Source: an uncultured Roseburia sp. (GTDB lineage: Bacteria; Bacillota; Clostridia; Lachnospirales; Lachnospiraceae). From it: a DNA stretch of 64,000 nt. The notes below the pieces were generated by a model that ran no database searches, was not told where the DNA came from, and saw only the letters and a list, made by a program, of their open reading frames with translations. A program made the position numbers and the translations under genes. Shown one piece after another: positions 22,461 to 31,411 of the stretch (the stretch's first letter is position 1; each line of letters opens with the position of its first letter). The DNA lies in assembly GCA_910577925.1 (NCBI GenBank), contig CAJTOI010000009.1:1-64000 (forward strand), in the 5' to 3' direction.

Positions 22461-24263
22461 TCACTGACGAATCTGTTCGATGTTCAAAATATGCTTCTGG
22501 AGCATAACCAAATCCATATTGGAGATGCTTCCGTCCCGGTTGACGTCCGCAGCCAAAAGACGTTCTTCCTTCAATTCCTCAATTCCGAGAATCTGTTTCT
22601 GCAAAAGCACCAGATCTGCGTTCGAGATTTTCCCGTCGCCGTTGATGTCCCCGTACATCACGGCCGGCGTCTCCCCGCCCGCTCCCGTCTCCCCGCCCTC
22701 CGGCGCTCCGCCATCCGGCTGCTGTCTTGCCACCGTTATCGTATAGGTCCTGTCCGCCCCGCTCTGAGACGTACAGACCACCTGTATCGTATTGTTTCCG
22801 TAATTCAGCGCATAATTCCCCGCTCCCGCAACCTTTGATGTATCCGCCACCGCTTTCGCCTTCACGTCAATCGATGCCGTGTCCGCGGGTACCACAAGCG
22901 AATAGGAAGTAACCGCGCCGTCAAATCCCGGCGTCAGCTCCTGTCCCGCTATCTTAAGAGAGGAAAGCCAGTTATTCGGATTCCCGCTGTCCGCAAATGC
23001 CGCCGGCTGCGCGGGCATATTTTCATAGACCGGTATGCAGAATACAAACGCCTGATTCTTGTCGGTATAGGCCGCGCCCACGCTGCTGCCTTCGCTGACT
23101 GCCGCCATCACATTGGTCATGTACTGGTGGGAATACAGGCTCTTTTTGTATACCACATTAAATTTTTCAAAATAAATCGTGTTCTGACCCTTTTTCACAT
23201 AATTGTTCGCAACGACATCCGAACCGCCCAAAATGGCTTTGTATATCGAATCCCACCCCTGCTGCTTCGCATAGGCCAGCCCGTTTACCGTCGCGGACGC
23301 CGCGCTGGTCGTGTATGCGCGCACATTAAAATAGTTGTAATACCCCGCATACGCGGAAAACTTTCCCGATATCAGGTCTCCTTTTCCCTTTACGCCCTGT
23401 TCCTGTCTGCAGCGGGACGCAAGGTGATAAGGACTGACGGCGAGCATCGCTCCGATTTCCACGAAAGTGTCCGCATAGCTGCGCACCGTACCGTCCGTAT
23501 CGGTGTAGTTCCCCGCCATAAAAGTCCCCGCAAGAATATTTTTTACCCCGTCCGCATCCTGATACGGGGCAAACTCCAGCGTCTCAAACTGAAAGATCGC
23601 TTTCTCGTTCAGAAAATTCCGCGGGTCCATGCAGTATGCAATAAATTCCGGAGACGCGCAGACCCATCCCGCGCCGTCAAAACCGTACCATTTGTTCTTC
23701 TTCCAGTCATAAGCCGCGTCATCCGTCGCCTTTCTCGCATCATTCGCGGCAGACTGCACAAGATTTTTCCCGGTCTCCGACTCATTTTCAACCGCGGTGT
23801 TCCAGTCAAGCCCGGTCTGCACCGGCACAAAACTCCAGGAAGGATATTTCTGATGCAGCGCCGCCAACGCCCCGCAGTAATCTGCCGGGAACCCTGCCTT
23901 CTGCAGTTCTGCGGCATAGCTGTCCGCACCGGCATCCGCCGCACCGTCCCCGGAAAGCGTCACAAAATCTTCTCTGACATATCCCGTCACTTCTTTCGAG
24001 CCGACGGCTGCCGAAATCTGATACCACATCTTTCCGTCCGCACAGTCACGCTCTTCCCCCAGCACCGTCACGGCTGCCCCCGCCTCGAGCAGCGCCGCCT
24101 TCTCTCCGTCCACCGGAGCTTTTCGCACCTTCACCGGCCCGTCTTTTATGATTCCTTTCACCGGCTCATAGGCCCTGACACACACCGGGATAAGCAGTAA
24201 ACACAGCACTGCAAGAACCGCCGCGGCCTGCTTCGGCCGCACGCGCCCACTCCGATACTCCAT
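22461..24263 (-). CDS. Dockerin-bearing peptidoglycan hydrolase (glucosaminidase-like)
   Basis: About 600 residues. Order: signal peptide/anchor (AAAVLAVLCLLLIPVCVRA), bacterial SH3 domain (~35-105, IIKDGPVKVRKAP ... GYVREDFVTL), a glucosaminidase-type catalytic region (~125-410, FLNEKAIFQFE, SPYHLASRCRQEQG, FSAYAGYYNYFNV), a cadherin-like beta sandwich (~420-510), and a C-terminal type I dockerin. The dockerin has two Ca-binding repeats: DINGDGKISNADLVLLQKQI and DVNRDGSISNMDLVMLQKHI. The start is Met 31 of the longer frame, with GGAGAGG five bases upstream. It should cut cell-wall glycan outside the cell. The next gene encodes a cohesin-like surface protein, a plausible partner. Confidence 0.87.
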   Translation of the reverse strand: MEYRSGRVRPKQAAAVLAVLCLLLIPVCVRAYEPVKGIIKDGPVKVRKAPVDGEKAALLEAGAAVTVLGEERDCADGKMWYQISAAVGSKEVTGYVREDFVTLSGDGAADAGADSYAAELQKAGFPADYCGALAALHQKYPSWSFVPVQTGLDWNTAVENESETGKNLVQSAANDARKATDDAAYDWKKNKWYGFDGAGWVCASPEFIAYCMDPRNFLNEKAIFQFETLEFAPYQDADGVKNILAGTFMAGNYTDTDGTVRSYADTFVEIGAMLAVSPYHLASRCRQEQGVKGKGDLISGKFSAYAGYYNYFNVRAYTTSAASATVNGLAYAKQQGWDSIYKAILGGSDVVANNYVKKGQNTIYFEKFNVVYKKSLYSHQYMTNVMAAVSEGSSVGAAYTDKNQAFVFCIPVYENMPAQPAAFADSGNPNNWLSSLKIAGQELTPGFDGAVTSYSLVVPADTASIDVKAKAVADTSKVAGAGNYALNYGNNTIQVVCTSQSGADRTYTITVARQQPDGGAPEGGETGAGGETPAVMYGDINGDGKISNADLVLLQKQILGIEELKEERLLAADVNRDGSISNMDLVMLQKHILNIEQIRQ

Positions 24264-24386
24264 CGCTTCCTCTCCTGACGCTTCTTCTATCAGGTACCTT
24301 CCAACCGTACGCTGATTCAGTCCCATTATAAAAAATAATATGGTGTGCGTCAACCGAAATACCGCGCTTTTCCCGCTAAAACCACC

Positions 24387-24602
24387 TTATTCAGACATTT
24401 TCCCCGACATTTTTCGATTGTAAATCAGCAGAATCCCCCACAGAAGTACACCGAGCAGAAGCCCTGCCGCAAGCCAGACTGCCGTATTTTTTTCTCCGAG
24501 GCGCACCCCTAAAAATGCCGCGGCCCCGACGATTATCCCAAACGCGCCTGCAGCTGCCGCCGCCGCACAGACAATGATCGTCTCCGCATCGCTTCTCTTC
24601 AT
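24387..24602 (-). CDS. Small two-helix membrane protein, unknown
   Basis: 71 residues with two membrane helices (TIIVCAAAAAAGAFGIIVGAAAFLG and VWLAAGLLLGVLLWGILLIY) and basic ends (KRSDAE; NRKMSGKMSE). GGAGG lies seven bases before the chosen ATG. It follows a HAD-type phosphatase gene by 21 bases, likely in one operon. No family is recognised. Confidence 0.65.
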   Translation of the reverse strand: MKRSDAETIIVCAAAAAAGAFGIIVGAAAFLGVRLGEKNTAVWLAAGLLLGVLLWGILLIYNRKMSGKMSE

Positions 24603-24623
24603 CACAGCTCCTCCGTTCTTTTC

Positions 24624-25028
24624 TTATGCTTCAAATATCCGTGACTCTTCCCGGATTGCTTCCGGTATCCGGACAGGACCGGCACATAGATACTCTCCCC
24701 ACGGGAGCGCGGCCCTGTCGTCAATATACAGATCCGCCGATATCTTTCTCGACTCGGTCCCGTACCGCGCAAAGGTCTCCGGTACGTTTTCATTGACCGC
24801 ATCAAATTGAAGTCCGTATCCGTCACAAAACGCGACCGCGTCCCGCAGCGCGGCCCCGCAGCGGCAGGTCCAAAGGATCAGCCGCATCCCCCGCTTCCGC
24901 AGCAAAATAAGCTGCCGAATCAAAAGCAGGTTGGGCGCTCCGATTTCCGGATATCGATCCGCACAGAGTGTCCCGTCAAAATCAACCGCAATAATCTGTA
25001 TTCCCTGTCTTTTCATGTCTCTGTCCAT
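24624..25028 (-). CDS. Small HAD-family hydrolase
   Basis: 134 residues with HAD motif I DFDGTLCAD (nucleophile Asp and acid/base Asp), a motif II region LILWTCR, and motif IV-like LYIDDRAA. There is no large cap domain, so it is a minimal, probably magnesium-dependent phosphatase like other short bacterial HAD proteins annotated as hydrolases. The substrate is unknown. GGAG precedes ATG at eight bases. It is the first gene of a two-gene unit with the small membrane protein, and a terminator separates it from the GH3 gene upstream. Confidence 0.82.
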   Translation of the reverse strand: MDRDMKRQGIQIIAVDFDGTLCADRYPEIGAPNLLLIRQLILLRKRGMRLILWTCRCGAALRDAVAFCDGYGLQFDAVNENVPETFARYGTESRKISADLYIDDRAALPWGEYLCAGPVRIPEAIREESRIFEA

Positions 25029-25108
25029 ACATACACTCCTCTCTGACTGCTGTTCTTTTCCCCATTATGCCAGATGACCTGTCCCATAATCCGGACAGAA
25101 AGAAGAAA

Positions 25109-25146
25109 GAACCCATGCATCCGATTCTCACCGGACACATGGGTTC
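25109..25146. terminator. Terminator between the permuted GH3 gene and the HAD gene
   Basis: Stem GAACCCATG / CATGGGTTC around a 20-nt loop that can form a small inner stem. A T-rich run (TTTCTTTC on minus, CTTTTTG on plus) follows on either strand. Confidence 0.75.
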
Positions 25147-25159
25147 CTTTTTGCATCCC

Positions 25160-28100
25160 TTATTCTGTTTTCACGTCTGCCGCTTCCACCGTGATTTCCG
25201 GCTTTTTCCGGAATCTTCTGACGGTCAGTACCGCCATCAGCAGAATCAGCAGCGGGCATATGATATTGACGCCGAGTATCACCTTATCGGTGAGGAATTT
25301 TACATCCTCAAACCGGCTGCCCGGCATCGCCCCGTTCATCGCCTTGGAATTTGCAATCGTATAGAGCATGCGGTGCATAGCCGCGCGCCCGTAATGATAG
25401 GTCGCCGCATCGTTTTTGTCGTAGTCGAATCTCGCCGACTCTTTCGCGTAGGTCAGTTTCCCGTCCGCGCCGGCCGCAATCATCTGGTAGCCGTCCATAA
25501 ATTCGCCCGTGTTCGCATTGTCTGTCAGAACGAACCCGTCAAACGCCCACTCATTTCTTAAGATTCCGGTAATCAGCGGCCAGGAGCCGCCCGTCCAGGT
25601 ATAGCCGATGCGGTTAAACCCTGTCATGACCGCCTGGCAGGCGCGGATCGTGCGCACCGCATTCTCGTAGGTACCGTCCTCATTCTTCCGCACAAAGGAG
25701 AGTTCGACATCGTCTGCTTTCATACACATCTCAAACGGAAGCAGGTAGAGTTCACGCGCGGACTGCTCATTCATCCAGGTTGCAATGCTGTACTGTCCCG
25801 GTCTGTCGCCGCGGTGGTTTTCCTGGTCGTTAAACGCAAAATGTTTAATGTAGGTATACATGCCCTTTGAAGCCGCTCCGTACACCTCGTTTGCGGCAAC
25901 CGCGCCGGAGAGGAACGGGTCCTCGGAATAGTACTCCCCATTTCTTCCGGAGAATGGCGTGCGGTGAATGTTCATCGACGGCGCATACCAGCCGTCCGCG
26001 CCGCCGACAATCGCCTCGTTTCCGATCATTGTCCCGTATTCCTCCGCCAGGTCCTGATTCCAGGTCTGCGCGAGCGTCATCATATTCGGAAACATCGCGC
26101 CGGTTCCGCCGTAGATTAATCCCGCCGCCGTGTCGGCATCTACGCAGAACGGTTTGTTTACGGACTCCAGATATTCGGTTCCGTAGCCGGACTGCGCAAT
26201 CATCATGTAATAGTCATCCGGCGTCAGCTGGTCAAGCAGCGCATCCCACTGCGGGTCGTCAAAGTCGAGACCGCGCATGTCAATCAGAGCAAGCCCGTTG
26301 TCCGCGCCGTAGACGATTTCCCCGGAAAAGTCTGCCGCATCCTCGGGGTTCCCCGCGTCAAACGCATCGAGTCTGGCCACAAAATCAGCGCCGACGGTCT
26401 TTGTGTAGACAAAAGATGCCGGATTGCCGTTTTCATCCGCTCCGTTAATCTCATTTCCCCAGGTACTGATTTCGGTTCCGACTTCCCCGTCGTGCGCCGG
26501 CCACGTTCCCTGCCAGTCGCTTCGCGACAGATAGGTCACATCCCCTGCCGCCTCGTCAAACAGGTTTGTGATCTTGGCGCCGCTGTAGCTGTCTTTTGCA
26601 TAGGTCGAGACGTCCGTATCCGTATTTGCCGGCTCATAGACTGACACCAGCTCCGCGTTTCCGGCTGCGGTCAGCTGATCCGCTTCCGCCCCCTTCGCCG
26701 CGAGTATGTTGTTGACCGCATCGTGCGCGTCTCTTCCCGCCGTGATATAATACTCGCCCGCGTCGAGAATATACGTCTTTGCGCCGAAATAATCGTATGC
26801 CTTCAGCTGCTCCTCGTCAAAGGTCACCGTAACGGTCTGCGTCTCCCCGGGCGCAAGCTCCTTTGTCTTGCCGTAGCCGACGAGCTGCACGGAGGCTTTT
26901 TCCACTTTGTTTGCCTTATCGTACTCTGTGTAAGGGCTCTGCGCGTAGATTTCTACGACGTCTTTGCCCGCCGCATCGCCGGTGTTCGTCACATCGACCG
27001 TCACCGTGCAGACGCCGTCCTTCCACGCCGTCTTCTGATTGCTCCACGCAAAGCTCGTGTAGGAAAGTCCGTAGCCGAACGGGAAGCAGACCTCTTTCTC
27101 ATAGTCAAAGTCTCCCGCATTTCCCTGTCCGAGCACGGCATCCTCATAGCGCGTCTCGTAATACCGGTAACCGACGTAAATGCCTTCGGCGTAGCTCACA
27201 TAATTGTACTTTGTCGCCGAGCCATCCTCATTGTAATACTGATAATCCCCGAAATTCTGCGCCGCCGGCGAGGCAAGCGCATCGGCCGCAAACGTGTCCA
27301 CGGTACGCCCCGACGGATTGACTGCGCCGGTCAGCACATCCGGGAGTGCGAGCAGTCCGTCCGGCGCGTACACAACGGAGCGGATGCTCGGAAAGTCGGC
27401 AAGCCAGCCGAGCTCTAACGCGGCATTGGAATTTACGACGAGCACCACATTCTCATAGTTATCATTCAGATACCGCAGAATCTCAAGTTCCGCAGAATCC
27501 GGCTCGAGATAAGATTTTTCCTTATCTTCTGCACTGTCCGCATGGTTGTACATCGAGCGCGGCATGTCGCGTCCCTCGCCTGCCACACGCTTTAACACAT
27601 AGACCGGCGTCGTCCCCTGTACGCCTGCGAGAACGCCCGCGTCCTCCAGCACCGAAAGCGGACACTCATTGATGCGGAAATCCTCCGCGTCACCGAAGCT
27701 GATCGATCCGCTCGCAAGCCCGTATGCGGCGCCCGCACCGTCCTTGCCCGCATAGAAATTCCAGAGCTCCTCGTTCACCTTTACGCCCTTTGCGTCAAAC
27801 GCATCCTTTAAGCTGATTCCTCCGCCGAGCATGCCGCCTCCGATGGAAAGCTTCGCCGCGTTTGCGCTAAAGAAGCTGAACGTCGTGTCCGCGGCAAGCG
27901 GAAGCGCGCCGCCCTCGTTCTTAAGCAGAACAATCCCCTCCTCAGAAATCCGCTGCTTGAGATCATCCTCCGCCGCGCCGATTTCCTCCGCAGAGTAATC
28001 CCCCTTATTGTACTCCAGATCCAGCCCGTCTGTCTGCGCCTTTGAGTTGTCAATGCGCTTCTCCGTGGCCGATCCGAGAATACTGTTGACCATCCGGTCA

Positions 28101-28225
28101 TTTCCCGCGAGCAGCGTGTTCGACGCATACATGACCACGACGAGCACCGCCGTCAGCGTCAGTGAAAGGATCATGCGGATCACTTTCCCGACCATTCCTT
28201 TTTTCTTTTTTGCCTTTTTTCCCAT
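25160..28225 (-). CDS. Circularly permuted, membrane-anchored GH3 glycosidase
   Basis: About 1021 residues with the GH3 domains in swapped order. After an N-terminal basic/hydrophobic anchor (MILSLTLTAVLVVVMY) comes the alpha/beta sandwich (~80-290, SEEGIVLLKNEGGALPL), then a fibronectin-III-like domain (~290-490, FGYGLSYTSFAW). The (beta/alpha)8 catalytic domain is last (~560-940), with HFAFNDQENHRGDRPG and nucleophile Asp902 in GFVLTDNANTG. A second helix (VNIICPLLILLMAVL) and a short cytoplasmic tail end the protein, so both ends are anchored and the enzyme faces outside. AGGAGGG precedes Met 32 of the longer frame. Swapped-order GH3 enzymes are known, for example a Ruminococcus albus beta-glucosidase. 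The exact substrate is unknown. Confidence 0.9.
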   Translation of the reverse strand: MGKKAKKKKGMVGKVIRMILSLTLTAVLVVVMYASNTLLAGNDRMVNSILGSATEKRIDNSKAQTDGLDLEYNKGDYSAEEIGAAEDDLKQRISEEGIVLLKNEGGALPLAADTTFSFFSANAAKLSIGGGMLGGGISLKDAFDAKGVKVNEELWNFYAGKDGAGAAYGLASGSISFGDAEDFRINECPLSVLEDAGVLAGVQGTTPVYVLKRVAGEGRDMPRSMYNHADSAEDKEKSYLEPDSAELEILRYLNDNYENVVLVVNSNAALELGWLADFPSIRSVVYAPDGLLALPDVLTGAVNPSGRTVDTFAADALASPAAQNFGDYQYYNEDGSATKYNYVSYAEGIYVGYRYYETRYEDAVLGQGNAGDFDYEKEVCFPFGYGLSYTSFAWSNQKTAWKDGVCTVTVDVTNTGDAAGKDVVEIYAQSPYTEYDKANKVEKASVQLVGYGKTKELAPGETQTVTVTFDEEQLKAYDYFGAKTYILDAGEYYITAGRDAHDAVNNILAAKGAEADQLTAAGNAELVSVYEPANTDTDVSTYAKDSYSGAKITNLFDEAAGDVTYLSRSDWQGTWPAHDGEVGTEISTWGNEINGADENGNPASFVYTKTVGADFVARLDAFDAGNPEDAADFSGEIVYGADNGLALIDMRGLDFDDPQWDALLDQLTPDDYYMMIAQSGYGTEYLESVNKPFCVDADTAAGLIYGGTGAMFPNMMTLAQTWNQDLAEEYGTMIGNEAIVGGADGWYAPSMNIHRTPFSGRNGEYYSEDPFLSGAVAANEVYGAASKGMYTYIKHFAFNDQENHRGDRPGQYSIATWMNEQSARELYLLPFEMCMKADDVELSFVRKNEDGTYENAVRTIRACQAVMTGFNRIGYTWTGGSWPLITGILRNEWAFDGFVLTDNANTGEFMDGYQMIAAGADGKLTYAKESARFDYDKNDAATYHYGRAAMHRMLYTIANSKAMNGAMPGSRFEDVKFLTDKVILGVNIICPLLILLMAVLTVRRFRKKPEITVEAADVKTE

Positions 28226-28342
28226 AGCTCCCTCCTGATTTTCCGAACAGCACGGCACGGCTGCTCCTGTTTGTCTCAGTGTAGCATGTGAAAAGAAGGC
28301 GCGGGCGGCTGCCGTCACAACCTGTCATTTTTGCGGCGCAAC

Positions 28343-29623
28343 TCACACCTGCCGCGCGGGCAGGGCGGCGCGCAGCACAAATATCTGACGTTCCGTCTCG
28401 ATCGTCAGGACGCCGTGATATTTCTCCACGATATCACAAATACTTCTGACGCCGAATCCGTGGTATGCCTTTTCCTCTTTTGTCGTGACCGGAAGCCGCC
28501 CTTCCATCCGGATCTCTCCCTGATAATAATTTTCTGTCTGTATCATCACAAGCCCGGCCTTTTCACAGATCAGCAGATGAATCAGGCGCTCCTCCTCCCC
28601 AAGCTTCATCACTGCCTCCATCGCGTTGTCAAGCGCGTTCCCGAACAGGGTGTACAGATCCACCGCATCCATAAAATCAAGCACGTTTCCGTCTGCAATA
28701 CAGGTCAGCGTAATATGATTCTTTTTGCACAGGAGGCTTTTCTCCGTCAGCACCGTATTCAGGTATTCGTTTTCGGTGTGGAATACGGAATCATAAATTG
28801 CCGCGGCATCTTCCATCGAGTCGATAACCTTTTTCTGTTCCTGTGCACTTCCGCTTGCCCGCAGCGCCTGCACCTGATATTTCAGATCGTGACATTTTGT
28901 GTTGATGATGTCCACTGCATCCTTTGCCATCTCGTACTGCGCCTTGGATTTAAGCCACATCTGCTGCCGGATATTTAACTCCTCCTGCAGCTTCTGCTGC
29001 TTCTGCTGTATGACCTGACCGTACAGAATAAACGCGCAGGCAAAGAACGCATAGACTCCGTGCAGCAGTTCAAACCCGAAGCCCGTCGCTAAAACGCTCA
29101 TCACAATCACAAGAAGCGACACGCCGAGCATCAGCCCGAGCGACTGCAGCACGCTCGTCGCGTAATGCCGATCCCGGATCATATTTTTGGCCACCAGCCG
29201 GTAACAGATCACATACACGGCAGCGTGAATCGCAATATGGCCGATGCTGCCGTTTGGAGCCGGTATGTTCCCCGGCATATGATTGACAAGCAGCCGGATA
29301 CAGTAGGCCATATGTTCAGTCAGGTATGCGCAGGTCGTGCAGTATACCGCTTCCCGGACACGAATCTTACAGATAGATAAGACCGCTGCCGCCATCAGCA
29401 CAAAAATAATGCCGCACGAAAAGACCGTGGAGACATAGACGGCATTTCCCTCGGGCCACGCCGCGTCAGTTTCAGCCGCAAAGTCTGCGGCAATAATCAT
29501 CAGAAGCAGATACGCGAAAATACCTGCCGCCCCGCGCAGGAGTGCTTTTTCTCTCTTTTCCAGCCCGGCCGCGTACACAAACATTGCGGTCAGCATTTCA
29601 ATCGGAAGCCATAAATTCTGCAT
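28343..29623 (-). CDS. Sensor histidine kinase, AgrC/GHKL type
   Basis: 426 residues: six or so membrane helices over the first ~205 residues, a coiled-coil DHp segment with the likely phospho-acceptor His in NTKCHDLKYQV, and a GHKL ATPase domain (N-box LFGNALDNAMEAV, G-box HGFGVRSI). This layout is usual for kinases paired with LytTR regulators, often sensing peptides or membrane state. It lies 30 bases after the LytTR regulator gene and 117 bases before the permuted GH3 gene. An AAAGG site lies about nine bases before ATG. Confidence 0.9.
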   Translation of the reverse strand: MQNLWLPIEMLTAMFVYAAGLEKREKALLRGAAGIFAYLLLMIIAADFAAETDAAWPEGNAVYVSTVFSCGIIFVLMAAAVLSICKIRVREAVYCTTCAYLTEHMAYCIRLLVNHMPGNIPAPNGSIGHIAIHAAVYVICYRLVAKNMIRDRHYATSVLQSLGLMLGVSLLVIVMSVLATGFGFELLHGVYAFFACAFILYGQVIQQKQQKLQEELNIRQQMWLKSKAQYEMAKDAVDIINTKCHDLKYQVQALRASGSAQEQKKVIDSMEDAAAIYDSVFHTENEYLNTVLTEKSLLCKKNHITLTCIADGNVLDFMDAVDLYTLFGNALDNAMEAVMKLGEEERLIHLLICEKAGLVMIQTENYYQGEIRMEGRLPVTTKEEKAYHGFGVRSICDIVEKYHGVLTIETERQIFVLRAALPARQV

Positions 29624-29653
29624 AGATGCCGCCTTTCTTTTCCGTCGTCCGGC

Positions 29654-30364
29654 TTACCGGTACCCTGCCGAAAGATACTCCGACAGTTCGCCCAAAAACT
29701 GTTTTTTCTTTGTCCGGCTGATCGGAAGCCGATACCCTCCGACAAGCACATGCTCCTTTGTCACGCCGGTCACATTCCGCAGGTTTACCAGATACGGATT
29801 ATTGCAGCGCGCAAAATAGCAGCCCGCAAGCTCCTTCTCCATCTCCTGCATCGAACCGCGCAGCACATACGTCTGCCTTTCGGTGACCACATGCAGATTG
29901 TGTCCCTTCACTTCAATGAAAAACACCTCGCTTACCGAAACTCTGTCCCTGCGCTCCTCGACGGGAAGCAGCAGATACCGCTCCTTTTTCTTTTTGAGTG
30001 CGCAGACCGCCTTGGTCAGCTTCATCGCAAACTGCGGATAAGCCACGGGCTTTAACACAAAGTCCATCGCATCCACCTCATAGCCCCGGATGGCATACTG
30101 GCCCATCGTCGTGATGAATATGAGCAGCGCCCCGGGATCGTATGTGCGGATTTTGGCCGCGGCTGTCATGCCGTCCATATGCTTCATTCTGATATCCATA
30201 AAAATAATATCCCAGACGGGATTGTAATTCTCGACAATATCCAGGCCGTCGGAAAACACCGTCGTCTGAAACTCGAGCTCATTTTCTTCTCCGTACCGCT
30301 TCAGATAACCGCATATCTGTTCCTGACAGCCTCTTTCATCCTCCACAACCGCAACACGAATCAT
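29654..30364 (-). CDS. LytTR-family response regulator
   Basis: 236 residues: receiver domain (~1-120) with acidic start VAVVEDERG, phospho-acceptor Asp in IIFMDIRMKHMDG and conserved Lys in FVLKPVAYP; then a LytTR DNA-binding domain (~135-235) with VFFIEVKGHNLHV and CNNPYLVNLRNVTGV. It is the partner of the AgrC-like kinase encoded just downstream. Targets of LytTR proteins are usually spaced direct repeats; none was found with confidence nearby. Confidence 0.93.
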   Translation of the reverse strand: MIRVAVVEDERGCQEQICGYLKRYGEENELEFQTTVFSDGLDIVENYNPVWDIIFMDIRMKHMDGMTAAAKIRTYDPGALLIFITTMGQYAIRGYEVDAMDFVLKPVAYPQFAMKLTKAVCALKKKKERYLLLPVEERRDRVSVSEVFFIEVKGHNLHVVTERQTYVLRGSMQEMEKELAGCYFARCNNPYLVNLRNVTGVTKEHVLVGGYRLPISRTKKKQFLGELSEYLSAGYR

Positions 30365-30379
30365 ACTCCGTCATCCCCC

Positions 30380-31279
30380 TCACACACCTGCGCCGTCAAA
30401 CTCCGGGATAAAGCTCTCCTCCGCCGTCTCCCCTTCCTGGATAAACCCGCACTCCACGCCCAGCGCTACCGCATAGTCCACCACCTCATCATACTCCTCC
30501 TGCGTCACCCTGCGGTTGATTTCCGGATAATCGGAAAGCCCGGCCAGCGGCGTAAACTGATTGAGGATGCTGATATAGATGGTGTCGCCGTAAGTCTCAT
30601 AGAGATACCGGATCACGGCTTTTGCCTCGCGGATGCAGCCCGGCAGCACCAGATGACGCACAATCGTACCTCGCAGCAGCAGCCCGTCCTCATTCCCGTC
30701 CGCAAAGACCGCGGGTCCGCTCTGGCGCACCATCTCCGCAACCGCCGCCTCTGCCACGGCGCCGTAATCCGGCGCATGTGAGTATCGGCCGCCGAGCTGC
30801 GGCGATCTATACTTGAAATCCGGCAGGTAGATGTCCACAAGCCCCGCAAGCATCCGAAGCGCCTCCACGCGCTCATAGCCGCTGCTGTTGTACACAATCG
30901 GAATAAACAGCCCCTGCCGCTTTGCCTCCTCGATGACGGGAACCAGCTGCGGGATGAAATGCCCGGCCGTCACAAGATTGATATTGTGCGCTCCCTGCTC
31001 CTGCAATTCCAGAAAAATCCGGGCAAGCCGCTCACCGCTCACCGTCCGCCCCGCGTTTCCGTGTGCAATTTTCCGGTTCTGACAGAAAACGCAGTGCAGT
31101 GCACAGCCCGAAAAAAAGACCGCCCCGGAGCCCTTCGTCCCCGAGATACAAGGCTCCTCCCACGCATGCAGGGCGGCGCGCGCTATTTTGATTTCCTCTG
31201 TCTGCCCGCAGACACCGACCGGCCCGCGCGCACGGTCCGCGGCGCAGTTTCTGGGACACAGGGTACACAGTTTCCCCAT
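30380..31279 (-). CDS. Radical SAM protein, PflA-like
   Basis: 299 residues with an extra N-terminal Cys set (CTLCPRNCAADR, GVCGQ) and the radical SAM motif in FFSGCALHCVFCQN (CxxxCxxC). It resembles proteins annotated as putative pyruvate formate-lyase activating enzymes of the AmmeMemoRadiSam-like group, whose real targets are mostly unknown. GAGGAAATC lies before ATG. It is first in a likely operon with the LytTR regulator (15-base gap) and kinase, and divergent from pfp. No glycyl radical enzyme gene is nearby, so an activase role is not supported by context. Confidence 0.85.
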   Translation of the reverse strand: MGKLCTLCPRNCAADRARGPVGVCGQTEEIKIARAALHAWEEPCISGTKGSGAVFFSGCALHCVFCQNRKIAHGNAGRTVSGERLARIFLELQEQGAHNINLVTAGHFIPQLVPVIEEAKRQGLFIPIVYNSSGYERVEALRMLAGLVDIYLPDFKYRSPQLGGRYSHAPDYGAVAEAAVAEMVRQSGPAVFADGNEDGLLLRGTIVRHLVLPGCIREAKAVIRYLYETYGDTIYISILNQFTPLAGLSDYPEINRRVTQEEYDEVVDYAVALGVECGFIQEGETAEESFIPEFDGAGV

Positions 31280-31338
31280 TTTGATTTCCTCTCTCTGTTC
31301 GTCATATGATAAATATCGCCCCGGCGGGTCGGTTTTCC

Positions 31339-31367
31339 TTGCACAATCCGGGTTTTTTCGCTATCAT
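31339..31367 (+). promoter_or_regulatory. Promoter of pfp
   Basis: TTGCAC (31339-31344), 17-nt spacer, TATCAT (31362-31367), about 40 bases before the pfp ribosome site. Confidence 0.6.
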
Positions 31368-31411
31368 TATGGATGGTTTTTGTTTGTTATCAAAGTATAA
31401 AGGAGTTTATT

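Noticed and set aside
23127..24200. A 357-codon plus-strand frame
   Set aside because: Antisense to the dockerin hydrolase, with Arg/His-rich text and no ribosome site.
30380..31279. PflA-like protein as a second RiPP maturase
   Set aside because: No precursor peptide, SPASM domain or transporter is next to it; it belongs to a different operon.
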